Source of the DNA: Microbacterium horticulturae
Lineage (GTDB): Bacteria > Actinomycetota > Actinomycetes > Actinomycetales > Microbacteriaceae
Reading direction: 5' to 3'
Length of the DNA: 64,000 nucleotides
Assembly: GCF_029094505.1 (NCBI RefSeq)
Contig: NZ_CP119108.1
Span: 744,001-808,000 of the forward strand
Positions 41,269 through 49,286 of this stretch are shown piece by piece. The first letter of the stretch is position 1. Each line of letters starts with the position of its first letter. Made by a program: the position numbers and the translations under genes. The notes beneath the pieces are model-generated. The model made no database searches and was not told the DNA's origin. It worked only from the letters and a program-made list of their open reading frames with translations.

Positions 41269-41525
41269 GTGGCACGTCGAGTCCCCAGCTCGGCGTTGTG
41301 CCCGTTCCCCAGACGGGACTGCCGCATTTGCGCAACCAGCGTGGGTGCCGCGAGACCCGGTTCCCCAACAGGCGACGGCTCGCGGTACCCACGTACTCTC
41401 TGCTCACAAGCATGCTGATCGATGGCGCCCTGCCGGTCCGAGGACTCCCCAGTCCGTCTCGGCGGTGCAGGCGTCCAGTGGATGCTCGCCCCAGTGCTTC
41501 AAGTGATCTCAAGGTATCCGGTCGA

Positions 41526-41561
41526 CTTCGCCTTGTCCACCGAATGGGGGACAAGGCGAAG
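41526..41561. terminator. Perfect 13-bp hairpin just beyond yajQ
   Basis: CTTCGCCTTGTCC (41526-41538) pairs fully with GGACAAGGCGAAG (41549-41561) across a 10-base loop. It lies 26 bases past the yajQ stop on the minus strand and could end transcripts from either side. No T tract follows. Confidence 0.6.
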
Positions 41562-41587
41562 GGTCTTCAGGGAATCCTGAGGTTGTG

Positions 41588-42076
41588 TCAGCGGTAGTTG
41601 ACGAATTGGAGATCGACGTCGAGGTCAGCGGCCTTCAGCAGGCGCTGCACCTCCTGCAGATCGTCGCGGCTCTTGGACTGCACGCGCAGCTCGTCGCCCT
41701 GGATCTGCGCCTTCACCGAGCGCGGTCCCTCGTCGCGGATGAGCTTGGTGATCTTCTTCGCCGAGTCCTGTGAGATGCCGTCCTTCAGGCTCGAGGTGAT
41801 GCGCACCTCTTTGCCGCCCTGGACGGGCTCGCCGACATCGAGGCTCTTCAGCGAGATACCGCGCTTGATGAGCTTCGACTCGAGCACGTCGAGCACCGCC
41901 TTTGCGCGCTCCTCGGTCGAGGCCTTGACGAGGATCTGCTCGCCGCTCCACTCGACCGAGGCGCCTGTGCCCTTGAAGTCGTAGCGCTGCTCGACCTCCT
42001 TGCGGGCCTGATTGAGCGCGTTGTCGGCCTCTTGATGATCGACCTTGGAGACGATGTCGAAGGATGAGTCAGCCAT
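41588..42076 (-). CDS. yajQ: YajQ-family nucleotide-binding protein
   Basis: A 162-residue protein with two ferredoxin-like domains. It opens with the diagnostic [20 protein letters not shown], followed by [13 protein letters not shown] (about 31-43), [21 protein letters not shown] (about 68-88) and [20 protein letters not shown] (about 107-126). YajQ proteins bind nucleotides and some bind cyclic di-GMP and act as regulator partners; that role has been shown in proteobacteria, not here. The ATG at 42076 follows a TAGACT box by 6 bases. Confidence 0.95.
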   Translation of the reverse strand: MADSSFDIVSKVDHQEADNALNQARKEVEQRYDFKGTGASVEWSGEQILVKASTEERAKAVLDVLESKLIKRGISLKSLDVGEPVQGGKEVRITSSLKDGISQDSAKKITKLIRDEGPRSVKAQIQGDELRVQSKSRDDLQEVQRLLKAADLDVDLQFVNYR

Positions 42077-42082
42077 GCCGCG

Positions 42083-42088
42083 AGTCTA
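42083..42088 (-). promoter_or_regulatory. -10 box TAGACT of leaderless yajQ
   Basis: On the minus strand TAGACT ends 6 bases before the ATG at 42076. Confidence 0.6.
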
Positions 42089-42157
42089 TCCGGCGAGCTT
42101 TGGTCTTAGGGATGCGGATGGCGTGATTCCGCGCCGCGGCATCCCCTCATCTGTCTG

Positions 42158-42171
42158 TGCAACCGCTTCCA
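42158..42171. promoter_or_regulatory. Secondary LacI-type operator
   Basis: TGCAACCGCTTCCA is an imperfect match to the AAGCGCTT palindrome at 42256, about 98 bp upstream. Two sites at such spacing suit looping by a tetrameric LacI-family repressor. Confidence 0.45.
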
Positions 42172-42227
42172 TGAAGGGCCGGTGCTCCGCGAGAAGGTCA
42201 CGAGACGATATCGACGTAAAGGCGAGA

Positions 42228-42255
42228 TTGTGCTATCGCCGCTCCTGAGTAACAA
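42228..42255 (+). promoter_or_regulatory. Candidate promoter of the maltodextrin-type operon
   Basis: TTGTGC (42228-42233) and TAACAA (42250-42255) are separated by 16 bases, directly upstream of the main operator. Confidence 0.45.
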
Positions 42256-42269
42256 TGTAAGCGCTTGCA
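42256..42269. promoter_or_regulatory. Main LacI-type operator
   Basis: TGTAAGCGCTTGCA has the perfect core AAGCGCTT and 12 of 14 symmetric bases. Placed at or just after the likely transcription start, it should block the operon when a LacI-family repressor is bound. The repressor gene is not in the window. Confidence 0.7.
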
Positions 42270-42337
42270 TCGCAGGCGTTCCGAGCGCGAAGACCCCTGA
42301 AGGGTCGCGCGCACAGATTCCAGAGAGGCACACACCG

Positions 42338-43570
42338 ATGAGGGTGAACAAGAAGGGCGCCGTCGCCATCGCGGCGCTGATCGCCGGAAGCATGCTGGGT
42401 CTTGCCGGCTGCTCCGGGCAGGCGGCCAGCGCGCCGAAGAAGACCACGTCCGGAACCCTGACGGTCTGGGTCGACGCCGACCGGGCGCGTGCGCTCAAGG
42501 ACGTCGCGGCCGAGTTCCAGAAGGACAAGGGCATCAAGGTCGATCTGGTCGTCAAGGACTACGGCAAGATCCAGCAGGACTTCACCGCCCAGGTGCCCAC
42601 AGGCAAGGGCCCCGACCTCACGATCGGCGGTCACGACTGGACCGGTGGATTCGTGCAGGACGGCGTCATCGCCCCCGTCGAACTGGGCGACAAGGCGTCG
42701 CAGTTCGAGAAGGTCGCGCTGCAGGCCGTCACCTACGACGGCAAGACCTACGGCCTGCCGTACGCGATCGAGAACATCGCGATCCTGCGCAACACAAAGC
42801 TGGCAGACTCCACGCCGGCGACCTTCGACGAGATGATCGCCGCGGGCAAGAAGGCGGGCACGAAGTACCCGTTCCTGGTCGGTCAGGACGCCCAGGGCTC
42901 CGACCCGTACCACCTGTACCCGTTCCAGACCTCGTTCGGCAACGCGGTGTTCGCGCAGAACGCCGACGGCTCATACGACGCCTCGAAGCTGACCATCGGC
43001 GACTCCTCGGGCGAGGCGTTCGCGAAGTGGCTGGGCTCGCAGGGCGACAAGGGCACGAAGGTCGTCAACCTCAACCTGTCGCAGGACCTCGCCAAGGAGG
43101 CCTTCCTCGCCGGTGAGGCGCCGTACTTCCTGTCCGGCCCCTGGAACGTCGCCGATGCGCAGGCCAAGGGCATCGACGTTGCCGTCGACCCGATTCCGTC
43201 GGCCGGCGGTGAGACGGCTGCTCCCTTCGCCGGTGTGCAGACCTTCTTCCTGAGCGCCAAGTCGAAGAACGCCCTCGCGGCCACCGACTTCCTGGTGAAC
43301 TACATCGCCACCGAAGACGTGCAGACCGCGCTGTACAAGGCCGGCGGCCGCCCGCCGGCACTGACCACGGCTTACCAGGCCGCGCAGTCCGACCCGATCA
43401 TCGCCGGCTTCGGCAAGGTCGGCGAGAACGCCGTGCCGATGCCGTCGATCCCGCAGATGGGTTCGGTGTGGGATGACTGGGGCAAGACCGAAGCCGCCAT
43501 CATCAAGGGCGCCGACCCCGTGTCGAGCTGGCAGAAGATGACCTCCAACATCGAGGCCAAGCTCAAGTAG
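42338..43570 (+). CDS. malE: Maltose/maltodextrin-type ABC transporter substrate-binding lipoprotein
   Basis: Extracellular sugar-binding protein of 410 residues, lipid-anchored at Cys25 (lipobox LAGC). The mature part shows the MalE pattern: GTLTVWVDADRARALKDVAA (about 38-57), GPDLTIGGHDWTGGFVQDGV (about 90-109), YGLPYAIENIAILRNTKL (about 131-148), and SWQKMTSNIEAKLK at the end. The ATG at 42338 follows AGAGAGG by 9 bases. Two permeases, a GH13 enzyme and a sugar kinase follow. The sugar is inferred to be a malto-oligosaccharide from the glycosidase. Confidence 0.92.
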   Translation: MRVNKKGAVAIAALIAGSMLGLAGCSGQAASAPKKTTSGTLTVWVDADRARALKDVAAEFQKDKGIKVDLVVKDYGKIQQDFTAQVPTGKGPDLTIGGHDWTGGFVQDGVIAPVELGDKASQFEKVALQAVTYDGKTYGLPYAIENIAILRNTKLADSTPATFDEMIAAGKKAGTKYPFLVGQDAQGSDPYHLYPFQTSFGNAVFAQNADGSYDASKLTIGDSSGEAFAKWLGSQGDKGTKVVNLNLSQDLAKEAFLAGEAPYFLSGPWNVADAQAKGIDVAVDPIPSAGGETAAPFAGVQTFFLSAKSKNALAATDFLVNYIATEDVQTALYKAGGRPPALTTAYQAAQSDPIIAGFGKVGENAVPMPSIPQMGSVWDDWGKTEAAIIKGADPVSSWQKMTSNIEAKLK

Positions 43571-43578
43571 TACCCCTG

Positions 43579-43612
43579 GGTGGGGCGGCACCGCCACAGG
43601 TGCCGCCCCACC
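43579..43612 (+). terminator. Perfect 14-bp hairpin between the binding-protein and permease genes
   Basis: GGTGGGGCGGCACC pairs fully with GGTGCCGCCCCACC across the loop GCCACA. With no T tract it more likely stabilises the malE message or partly ends transcription, raising binding protein over permease. Confidence 0.65.
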
Positions 43613-43652
43613 TCGTACCGCGCAGGCGGGAGCCTGCAGACAGGAGTCGACG

Positions 43653-45263
43653 ATGACAGCTCCGATCCTCGAGCACGAGCCCGAGAAGGTGGATGCCGCG
43701 ACCCGTCGCCGTCGCAAGCGCGCGGCGGCGATCGCCGAGGCGGCATCTGCCGGGTGGAAGGTCTGGCTCGTCAAGATCGTGCTGCTCGGTGTGATCGACG
43801 CGCTGGTGATCTACGCGATGCTCGCGCTGCTCGCCCAGGGCAACTGGCTGGTGCCGGTGATCATCGGCGCCGTCACGCTCCTGGTCAATGTCATCTACCT
43901 CAAGCCGGGCCTGCTCCCGGCCAAGTACCTCACACCGGGGCTCATCTTCCTGGTCGTGTTCCAGATCTTCGTGGTCATCTACTCGGGCTACATCGCCTTC
44001 ACCAACTACGGGTCCGGGCACAACTCGACGAAAGACGATGCGGTCTCCGCGCTGCTGCTGCAGTCGCAGACTCGCGTCGACGACTCGCCGACGTATCCGA
44101 TCCGTGTGCTTGAACGCGATGGATCCTTCTACCTGCTGACGACCGATCCGCAGACCGGCACCTTCGAGGTCGGCGGTCAAGACACGCCTCTCGCGCCGGT
44201 CGACGGCGCCACCGCCGACGGAGCCCCCGGCTTCACGACTCTCGACTTCGGCGCCATAGTGCAGAACCAGGGCGCTATCGGTGACCTCTCCGTGCCGCTC
44301 ACCGACGATCCCAACGACGGGTTCCTCAAGACGACCGACGGGTCGAACGCGTATCTGTTCACGTCGACCCTGCACTGGGACCCCGACGCCGACACGATGA
44401 CCGACACGACCACGGGGGTCGTCTACCACGATGACGGGCGCGGCGCCTTCACTGCCGACGACGGCACGCAGCTTCTGCCGGGGTGGCAGGTGTGGGTCGG
44501 CTTCGACAACTTCGTGCGCGCGTTCACCGACTCGTCGATCCGCGGGCCGTTCTTCTCCGTGCTCATCTGGACGTTCGTCTTCGCCATCCTGTCGGTGGCG
44601 ACGACTTTCGTGCTCGGCTTGTTCCTGGCCATCGTGTTCAACGACCCGCGCATGAAGAGCAAGAAGTTCTACCGGGTGATCATGATCCTGCCCTATGCCT
44701 TCCCCGGCTTCCTCTCGGCGCTGGTCTGGGCGGGCATGTACAACCAGGACTTCGGCTTCATCAACCAGGTGCTCTTCGGCGGGGCATCGATACCGTGGCT
44801 GCAAGATCCGTGGCTGGCGAAGTTCGCCATCGTGCTGACGAACCTGTGGCTCGGGTACCCCTACATGTTCCTCGTGTGCACGGGAGCCATCCAATCGATC
44901 CCCGAAGACATCCAAGAGGCCGGCCGTGTCGACGGCGCGAGCGTGTGGCAGATCTTCCGCCACATCAAGTTCCCGCTGCTGCTGGTGTCGGTGGCGCCGC
45001 TGCTGATCTCATCGTTCGCGTTCAACTTCAACAACTTCAACCTGATCTACATGCTCACCGGCGGCGGCCCGCGCATCGCCGACGCGAGCATCAACGTCGG
45101 GCAGACCGACATCCTGATCTCGATGGTCTACAAGGTCGCCTTCGTCGGCGCTGATCGCGACTACGGCTTGGCGAGCGCCTTCTCGATCATCATCTTCGTG
45201 CTGGTCGCACTCATCTCGTACCTGAGCTTCCGCCAGACCAAGACGCTCGAGGAGCTGAACTGA
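43653..45263 (+). CDS. malF: Maltose-type ABC transporter permease MalF
   Basis: Membrane subunit of 536 residues. Three or four helices lie in the first 120 residues, then a large extracellular insert (about 130-280) rich in Asp and Thr as in MalF, then the core helices. The EAA loop that meets the ATPase is EAGRVDGASVWQIFRHIKFP (about 424-443), and the segment NFNNFNLIYMLTGGGP near 461-476 is conserved in the family. ATG 43653 follows AGGAG. No malK is present in the operon; actinobacteria often use a shared ATPase such as MsiK encoded elsewhere. Confidence 0.93.
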   Translation: MTAPILEHEPEKVDAATRRRRKRAAAIAEAASAGWKVWLVKIVLLGVIDALVIYAMLALLAQGNWLVPVIIGAVTLLVNVIYLKPGLLPAKYLTPGLIFLVVFQIFVVIYSGYIAFTNYGSGHNSTKDDAVSALLLQSQTRVDDSPTYPIRVLERDGSFYLLTTDPQTGTFEVGGQDTPLAPVDGATADGAPGFTTLDFGAIVQNQGAIGDLSVPLTDDPNDGFLKTTDGSNAYLFTSTLHWDPDADTMTDTTTGVVYHDDGRGAFTADDGTQLLPGWQVWVGFDNFVRAFTDSSIRGPFFSVLIWTFVFAILSVATTFVLGLFLAIVFNDPRMKSKKFYRVIMILPYAFPGFLSALVWAGMYNQDFGFINQVLFGGASIPWLQDPWLAKFAIVLTNLWLGYPYMFLVCTGAIQSIPEDIQEAGRVDGASVWQIFRHIKFPLLLVSVAPLLISSFAFNFNNFNLIYMLTGGGPRIADASINVGQTDILISMVYKVAFVGADRDYGLASAFSIIIFVLVALISYLSFRQTKTLEELN

Positions 45264-45264
45264 C

Positions 45265-46146
45265 ATGGCCACCCAGACCTCCCTGCCCCGGCGCCCGTTC
45301 CCGCGGTGGTTCCGCGAGACCGGCTGGCGCCACGTCATCGGCATCGTCATGCTCGTGTTCGCAGCGTTCCCGCTCGTGTACGTGCTGTCGGCCTCGCTGA
45401 ACCCCGGTGGCACGCTGCTGACGGCGAACGGCCTGTTCCAGAACATCGACATCGGCAGCTACATCGCGTTGTTCCAAGACCCGACGCGCCCGTACGGCGC
45501 GTGGTTCCTGAACACCATAGTCATCGGGCTGTGCACCGCGATCGGCACCGTGATCCTCTGCGCGCTCGCGGCATATGCCTTCTCCCGCATGCGGTTCACC
45601 GGGCGCCGGTTCGGCCTGCTGACCCTGCTGCTGGTGCAGATGTTCCCCCAGCTGCTCGCGTTCGTCGCGATCTTCCTTCTCATGTCGGCGATCGGCGACA
45701 TCTTCCCGGTGCTCGGGTTGAACTCCCAGATCGGCCTGATCATGGTCTACCTCGGCGGCGCGCTGGGCGTGAACACGTTCCTCATGTACGGGTTCTTCAA
45801 CACCGTGCCGGCGTCCATCGACGAGGCGGCGAAGATCGACGGTGCCGGCCATGCGCGCATCTTCTTCACGATCATCCTGCGTCTGGTCGCGCCGATCCTC
45901 GCAGTGATCGGGCTGTTGAGCTTCATCGGCACCACGAGCGACTTCGTCATCGCGTCGGTGATCCTCGTCGACCCCGAGAAGCAGACGCTTGCGGTGGGCC
46001 TCTACCAGTTCGTCTCGCAGGAGACCGCGCGAAACTGGAGCGTGTTCGCCGCGGGCGCCGTGCTGGCGGCCATTCTGCCGATGGCACTGTTCCTGTCGCT
46101 GCAGAAGTACATCGTCGGCGGGCTCACCGCCGGCAGCGTCAAGTAA
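45265..46146 (+). CDS. malG: Maltose-type ABC transporter permease MalG
   Basis: Second membrane subunit, 293 residues, six helices beginning near residue 23. The EAA loop reads EAAKIDGAGHARIFFTIILR (about 189-208). The ending YIVGGLTAGSVK is the standard MalG tail that contacts the ATPase. It starts one base after the malF stop, with the ribosome site inside malF's end. Confidence 0.94.
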   Translation: MATQTSLPRRPFPRWFRETGWRHVIGIVMLVFAAFPLVYVLSASLNPGGTLLTANGLFQNIDIGSYIALFQDPTRPYGAWFLNTIVIGLCTAIGTVILCALAAYAFSRMRFTGRRFGLLTLLLVQMFPQLLAFVAIFLLMSAIGDIFPVLGLNSQIGLIMVYLGGALGVNTFLMYGFFNTVPASIDEAAKIDGAGHARIFFTIILRLVAPILAVIGLLSFIGTTSDFVIASVILVDPEKQTLAVGLYQFVSQETARNWSVFAAGAVLAAILPMALFLSLQKYIVGGLTAGSVK

Positions 46147-46156
46147 GAGGAGCCCC

Positions 46157-48007
46157 ATGCTCACGCCGCACCACGACGGTTCGCCCCTGCACGTCTCGAC
46201 GCAGGATGCCGCACTCGGCGACGAGGTGATCGTGCGCCTGCGCGTGCCGAACGGTGCGAAGCCCGTCGTCCGGGCGTTCGTGCGCTCGAACCCCGACCAC
46301 GAGCCGGTCTGGGCCGTGGCATCCCGCGACGGCTCCGCCTGCGGCTGGGAGTGGTGGTCGGCACGGGTCACGGTCGCGAACCCGCGTCACGGCTACCGCT
46401 GGGCGCTCGTGCACGACGACGGCACGACCTCGACGCTCAGCCAGGGCGGGCACACCAAGCTCGAGGCGCTTGACGCGGTCGACTTCGCGCTCGTCGCCGG
46501 CAATACGCCGCCGGAGTGGCTGGCCGACACCGTGCTGTACCAGGTGTTCCCCGACCGGTTCGCACGCTCGGCCGCGGCCGAGGGGCGCGAGCTGCCCGAC
46601 TGGGCGATCCCGGCCGATTGGGGTGACCCGGTCGACCCCGAGCAGCCGGGTCGTGGGCATCAGGTGTACGGCGGCGACCTCGATGGCATCGTCGAAAGGC
46701 TCGACCACATCCAGAGCCTCGGGGCGACGCTCGTCTACCACACGCCGATCTTTCCGGGGAGGTCGAACCACCGGTACGACGCAGCGCGGTTCGACGTCGT
46801 CGACCCGTTGCTGGGCGGCGACGACGCGTACCTGCGTCTGATCGAGGCCGTCCACAGGCGCGGAATGCGCATCATGGGCGACCTCACGAGCAACCACTCC
46901 GGCGACGCACACGAGTGGTTCGTCGCCGCGCACGGGCACCCGGGGGCGCCCGAGAGCTCCTTCTATTACTTCCGCGATGCCGCGCAGACCGAGTACGAGT
47001 CGTGGCTGGGTGTGCCGAGCCTGCCGAAGTTCAACTGGAACTCACCCGAGCTCCGGCGCCGTTTCATCGAAGGTCGCGACTCCATCGTGGCGAAGTGGCT
47101 GGATGCCCCGTACGGCACCGACGGCTGGCGCATCGACGTCGCAAACATGACCGGGCGGCTGGGCGCCGAAGATCTCAACAGCGAGGTGCGCGGCATCCTG
47201 CGTCGCACCATGGTCGAGGTGAACCCCGACACGCTGCTGCTGGCCGAGTCGACGAACGACGCGGCGAGTGACCTGCAGGGTGACGCGTGGCACGGCGCCA
47301 TGACGTATCCGGCGTTCACGCGCAGCGTGTGGGCGTGGCTCGCGGGGCCGAACGAGGATGCCTGGTTCTTCGGCATCCCCACCGGCCTTCCCGGCTACAC
47401 GGCGCGGCAGTTCGTCGATCAGCTGCAGCGGTTCACCGCGCAGATCCCGTGGCGGGTGCGGCTGGGCTGCATGCAGCCGCTCGACACGCACGACACCGCG
47501 CGGTTCGCGGCGTACGCGGCCGAGGGCACCGTGCCGCTGGCCGTCGGGTTGTCGATGACGCTGCCGGGCCTGCCGGTCGTGTTCGCGGGTGACGAGTTCG
47601 GGCTGGTCGGCACCGACGGCGAGCAGAGCCGTACGCCGATTCCGTGGGACCGGGTCGACGAGCCCGAGATCGCCGAACGCATCGCGCTCTACCGCGACCT
47701 CATCGGGCTGCGTCGCCGGTACACCGCACTGCAGACCGGCGGGCTGCGCTGGCTGCACGTCGACGACGAGACCATCGTGTTCGTGCGCGAGAGCGCCGAC
47801 GACACCGTGCTCGTGCTCGCCTCGCGCGGGCGGGTCGACGTGGCGCTGCCGGCGCCGCTGGTGATCGGCGGCATCGGCGCCGAGAAGGTCTTCGGAGAAG
47901 CGACCCTCGGGGTGGCCGAAGACGGCTCGGCCGTGCTGACCGCCGAGGGACCGGTGTTCGCCGCGTGGCTGCTGCCCGGCGTGGTCGCACCGCCCGCGAC
48001 CGCGTAG
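46157..48007 (+). CDS. Cytoplasmic GH13 alpha-glycosidase (maltodextrin glucosidase / cyclomaltodextrinase type)
   Basis: A 616-residue glycoside hydrolase that would cut imported malto-oligosaccharides. An N-terminal beta-sandwich (about 1-115) precedes the TIM barrel, as in neopullulanase-type enzymes. The nucleophile is D327 in DGWRIDVAN, the acid/base E364 in LLLAEST and the third acid D446 in DTHDTARF. VLYQVFPDRF (about 126-135) opens the barrel. No signal peptide, so it is cytoplasmic. The ATG at 46157 has AAGAGGAG 5 bases upstream. It belongs to the transporter operon. Confidence 0.93.
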   Translation: MLTPHHDGSPLHVSTQDAALGDEVIVRLRVPNGAKPVVRAFVRSNPDHEPVWAVASRDGSACGWEWWSARVTVANPRHGYRWALVHDDGTTSTLSQGGHTKLEALDAVDFALVAGNTPPEWLADTVLYQVFPDRFARSAAAEGRELPDWAIPADWGDPVDPEQPGRGHQVYGGDLDGIVERLDHIQSLGATLVYHTPIFPGRSNHRYDAARFDVVDPLLGGDDAYLRLIEAVHRRGMRIMGDLTSNHSGDAHEWFVAAHGHPGAPESSFYYFRDAAQTEYESWLGVPSLPKFNWNSPELRRRFIEGRDSIVAKWLDAPYGTDGWRIDVANMTGRLGAEDLNSEVRGILRRTMVEVNPDTLLLAESTNDAASDLQGDAWHGAMTYPAFTRSVWAWLAGPNEDAWFFGIPTGLPGYTARQFVDQLQRFTAQIPWRVRLGCMQPLDTHDTARFAAYAAEGTVPLAVGLSMTLPGLPVVFAGDEFGLVGTDGEQSRTPIPWDRVDEPEIAERIALYRDLIGLRRRYTALQTGGLRWLHVDDETIVFVRESADDTVLVLASRGRVDVALPAPLVIGGIGAEKVFGEATLGVAEDGSAVLTAEGPVFAAWLLPGVVAPPATA

Positions 48008-48022
48008 TGGCACGCCTCTTTC

Positions 48023-48028
48023 TAGACT
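48023..48028 (+). promoter_or_regulatory. -10 box TAGACT of the PfkB kinase gene
   Basis: TAGACT ends 6 bases before the ATG at 48035, giving the kinase its own leaderless promoter beside any read-through. Confidence 0.6.
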
Positions 48029-48034
48029 GACGGG

Positions 48035-48949
48035 ATGGATCAGGATGCCGCACCCGTCGTCGTCATCGGCGACGCCCTCATCGACGAGCTGCGAGACGGG
48101 CGTTCGGTGACCGAACTCGTCGGCGGCGCCGCACTGAACGTCGCCGTCGGCCTCGTGCGGCTGGGTATCCCCGCGACGCTGATCGCCATGGTCGGCGACG
48201 ACGAGGCGGGCGAGCACATCCGTGCGTATCTGCACGACTACGGGGTGGGGCTCCTGGCCACGCGCGGTCCGCGTGGTTCGTCGCGGGCTGTGTCGACCCG
48301 CACGGCGGGCGAGCCCGTGTACGCGTTCAACGATGCCGCGCAGCACCGCCGGGTCCAATACGGTGATGCCGAGCGCGCCGCGCTCGCCGTCGCGCCGTTG
48401 ACGGTGGTCAGCTGCTTTCCGTTCGATGACGCCGAGCAGACAGCCGCGCTCGCGGAGGCTGTGGGGGAGCGGCCGCTGGCCATCGACCCGAACCCGCGGG
48501 CCGGCATGCTGCACGACCGCGGGGAGTTCGTCCGCGGCTTCTCCTCGCTCGTGCCCCGCTGCTCGCTGGTGAAGATCGGCGACGACGATGCACGGTTGCT
48601 GTATGCGAGCGATCTCGACACCGTTCGGCGCCAACTGGTCGAGGCCGGTGCCGACGCCGTGGTGGCCACAGCCGGTGCCGAGGGCGCGTCGCTCGAGGCA
48701 GCCGGCGTCGAAGTGACGGCACCGGTGGTGTCGCTGCCGGGCCCGGTCGTCGACACGATGGGAGCGGGAGATGCCGTGCTCGCTTCTCTTGTCGCGTCAC
48801 TGATTCGGGATGCCCCGGCCGACGCCGTCGCGTGGGAAGAAGCGCTCGTTCAGGCCATGCGTGTGGCCGCGGCCACGGTGCGATTCCAGGGGGCGCTGCT
48901 GCGGCATCCCGACGCCGTCGCGATGGATCTCGATCGCCTCGGCACGTGA
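48035..48949 (+). CDS. PfkB-family carbohydrate kinase (fructokinase-like)
   Basis: A 304-residue ribokinase-fold sugar kinase. VVVIGDALIDEL (about 8-19) is the first strand, GGAALNVAVGLVRLGIPATLI (about 34-54) the first PfkB signature, and DTMGAGDAVLASLVASL the second, with catalytic base D246. ATP binding is suggested by VVATAGAEGASL near 209. Fructokinase is the likely type, but sugar preference is not readable. Its position after a glycosidase fits phosphorylation of a released or related sugar. Confidence 0.9.
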   Translation: MDQDAAPVVVIGDALIDELRDGRSVTELVGGAALNVAVGLVRLGIPATLIAMVGDDEAGEHIRAYLHDYGVGLLATRGPRGSSRAVSTRTAGEPVYAFNDAAQHRRVQYGDAERAALAVAPLTVVSCFPFDDAEQTAALAEAVGERPLAIDPNPRAGMLHDRGEFVRGFSSLVPRCSLVKIGDDDARLLYASDLDTVRRQLVEAGADAVVATAGAEGASLEAAGVEVTAPVVSLPGPVVDTMGAGDAVLASLVASLIRDAPADAVAWEEALVQAMRVAAATVRFQGALLRHPDAVAMDLDRLGT

Positions 48950-48985
48950 CGATCGACTCGGTTCGCGGCATCGCTTCGGACCGGG

Positions 48986-48991
48986 TAATAT
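48986..48991 (+). promoter_or_regulatory. Likely -10 box TAATAT of tRNA-Tyr
   Basis: TAATAT lies 49 bases before the tRNA in an AT-rich pocket (GGGTAATATTGTG). Confidence 0.45.
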
Positions 48992-49040
48992 TGTGTCTCG
49001 CGTCTCTGGTCGACTGGAAAAGCCGGGCGGGTGCGCACTT

Positions 49041-49125
49041 GGCAGGTTACCCAAGCGGCCAAAGGGATCTGACTGTAAATCAGCCGTCTTCGACTTCGGG
49101 GGTTCGAATCCCTCACCTGCCACCA
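49041..49125 (+). tRNA. tRNA-Tyr (GTA), CCA encoded
   Basis: Class II tRNA. Acceptor GGCAGGT (49041-49047) pairs with ACCTGCC (49115-49121), discriminator A, then CCA at 49123-49125. The anticodon GTA is at 49075-49077 in the loop CTGTAAA. A long variable arm (around CGTCTTCGACTTCGG) marks it as Tyr type, and the T arm has GGTTCGAATCC. The outermost anticodon-stem pair looks like T-C, a mismatch that would be tolerated. Confidence 0.95.
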
Positions 49126-49130
49126 ACTGT

Positions 49131-49160
49131 TCAAGGGCTCCGCGTAAGCGGGGCCCTTGA
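49131..49160 (+). terminator. Hairpin terminator after tRNA-Tyr
   Basis: TCAAGGGCTCCGC (49131-49143) pairs with GCGGGGCCCTTGA (49148-49160), 13 bp with one G-T pair and a GTAA loop, 5 bases past the tRNA. Confidence 0.8.
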
Positions 49161-49286
49161 GTGATTTCCGGGCAGGCTCGCGCGCAGCGTGATCTCGGGT
49201 GATGACGTCGAGAGCGGACCTCTCCGGTTCCAAGAATGGAGAGAACGCGAGAAGCGCCTCGTGGCTGGCAGGGTCGCGACCCGACC

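Larger units (their letters stand above)
41198..41587. other. 390-base gene-free stretch with a Fur/Zur-like palindrome and three hairpins; candidate small RNA
   Basis: No convincing protein. In order: palindrome GACAA-TGG-TTGTC (41256-41268); a stem of about 16 bp pairing 41339-41354 with 41379-41394; a compound hairpin (CCGAG at 41438-41442 with CTCGG at 41458-41462, inner GACT/AGTC, loop of four Cs); and a perfect 13-bp stem at 41526-41561. This order of operator, structured middle and terminator-like end is what a small RNA gene would show, but it is inference. A 52-codon frame from ATG 41260 shares no family pattern I know. Confidence 0.45.
42077..42337. other. Gene-free regulatory region between yajQ and the sugar operon
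   Basis: It holds the yajQ -10 box, two LacI-type operators (42158-42171 and 42256-42269), a candidate sugar-operon promoter (42228-42255) and a leader of roughly 75 bases with AGAGAGG before the ATG at 42338. I see no gene in it. Confidence 0.7.

Noticed and set aside
41260..41418. 52-codon frame starting inside the Fur/Zur-like palindrome, with three or four cysteines
   Set aside because: No ribosome site, no resemblance to the Zur-controlled ribosomal proteins L31, L33, L36 or S14, and it runs through the strong hairpin at 41339-41394.
41438..41462. Membership of the actinobacterial 6C RNA family because of the C4 loop
   Set aside because: 6C RNA needs two stem-loops with at least six conserved cytosines in each loop; only one loop with four is seen.
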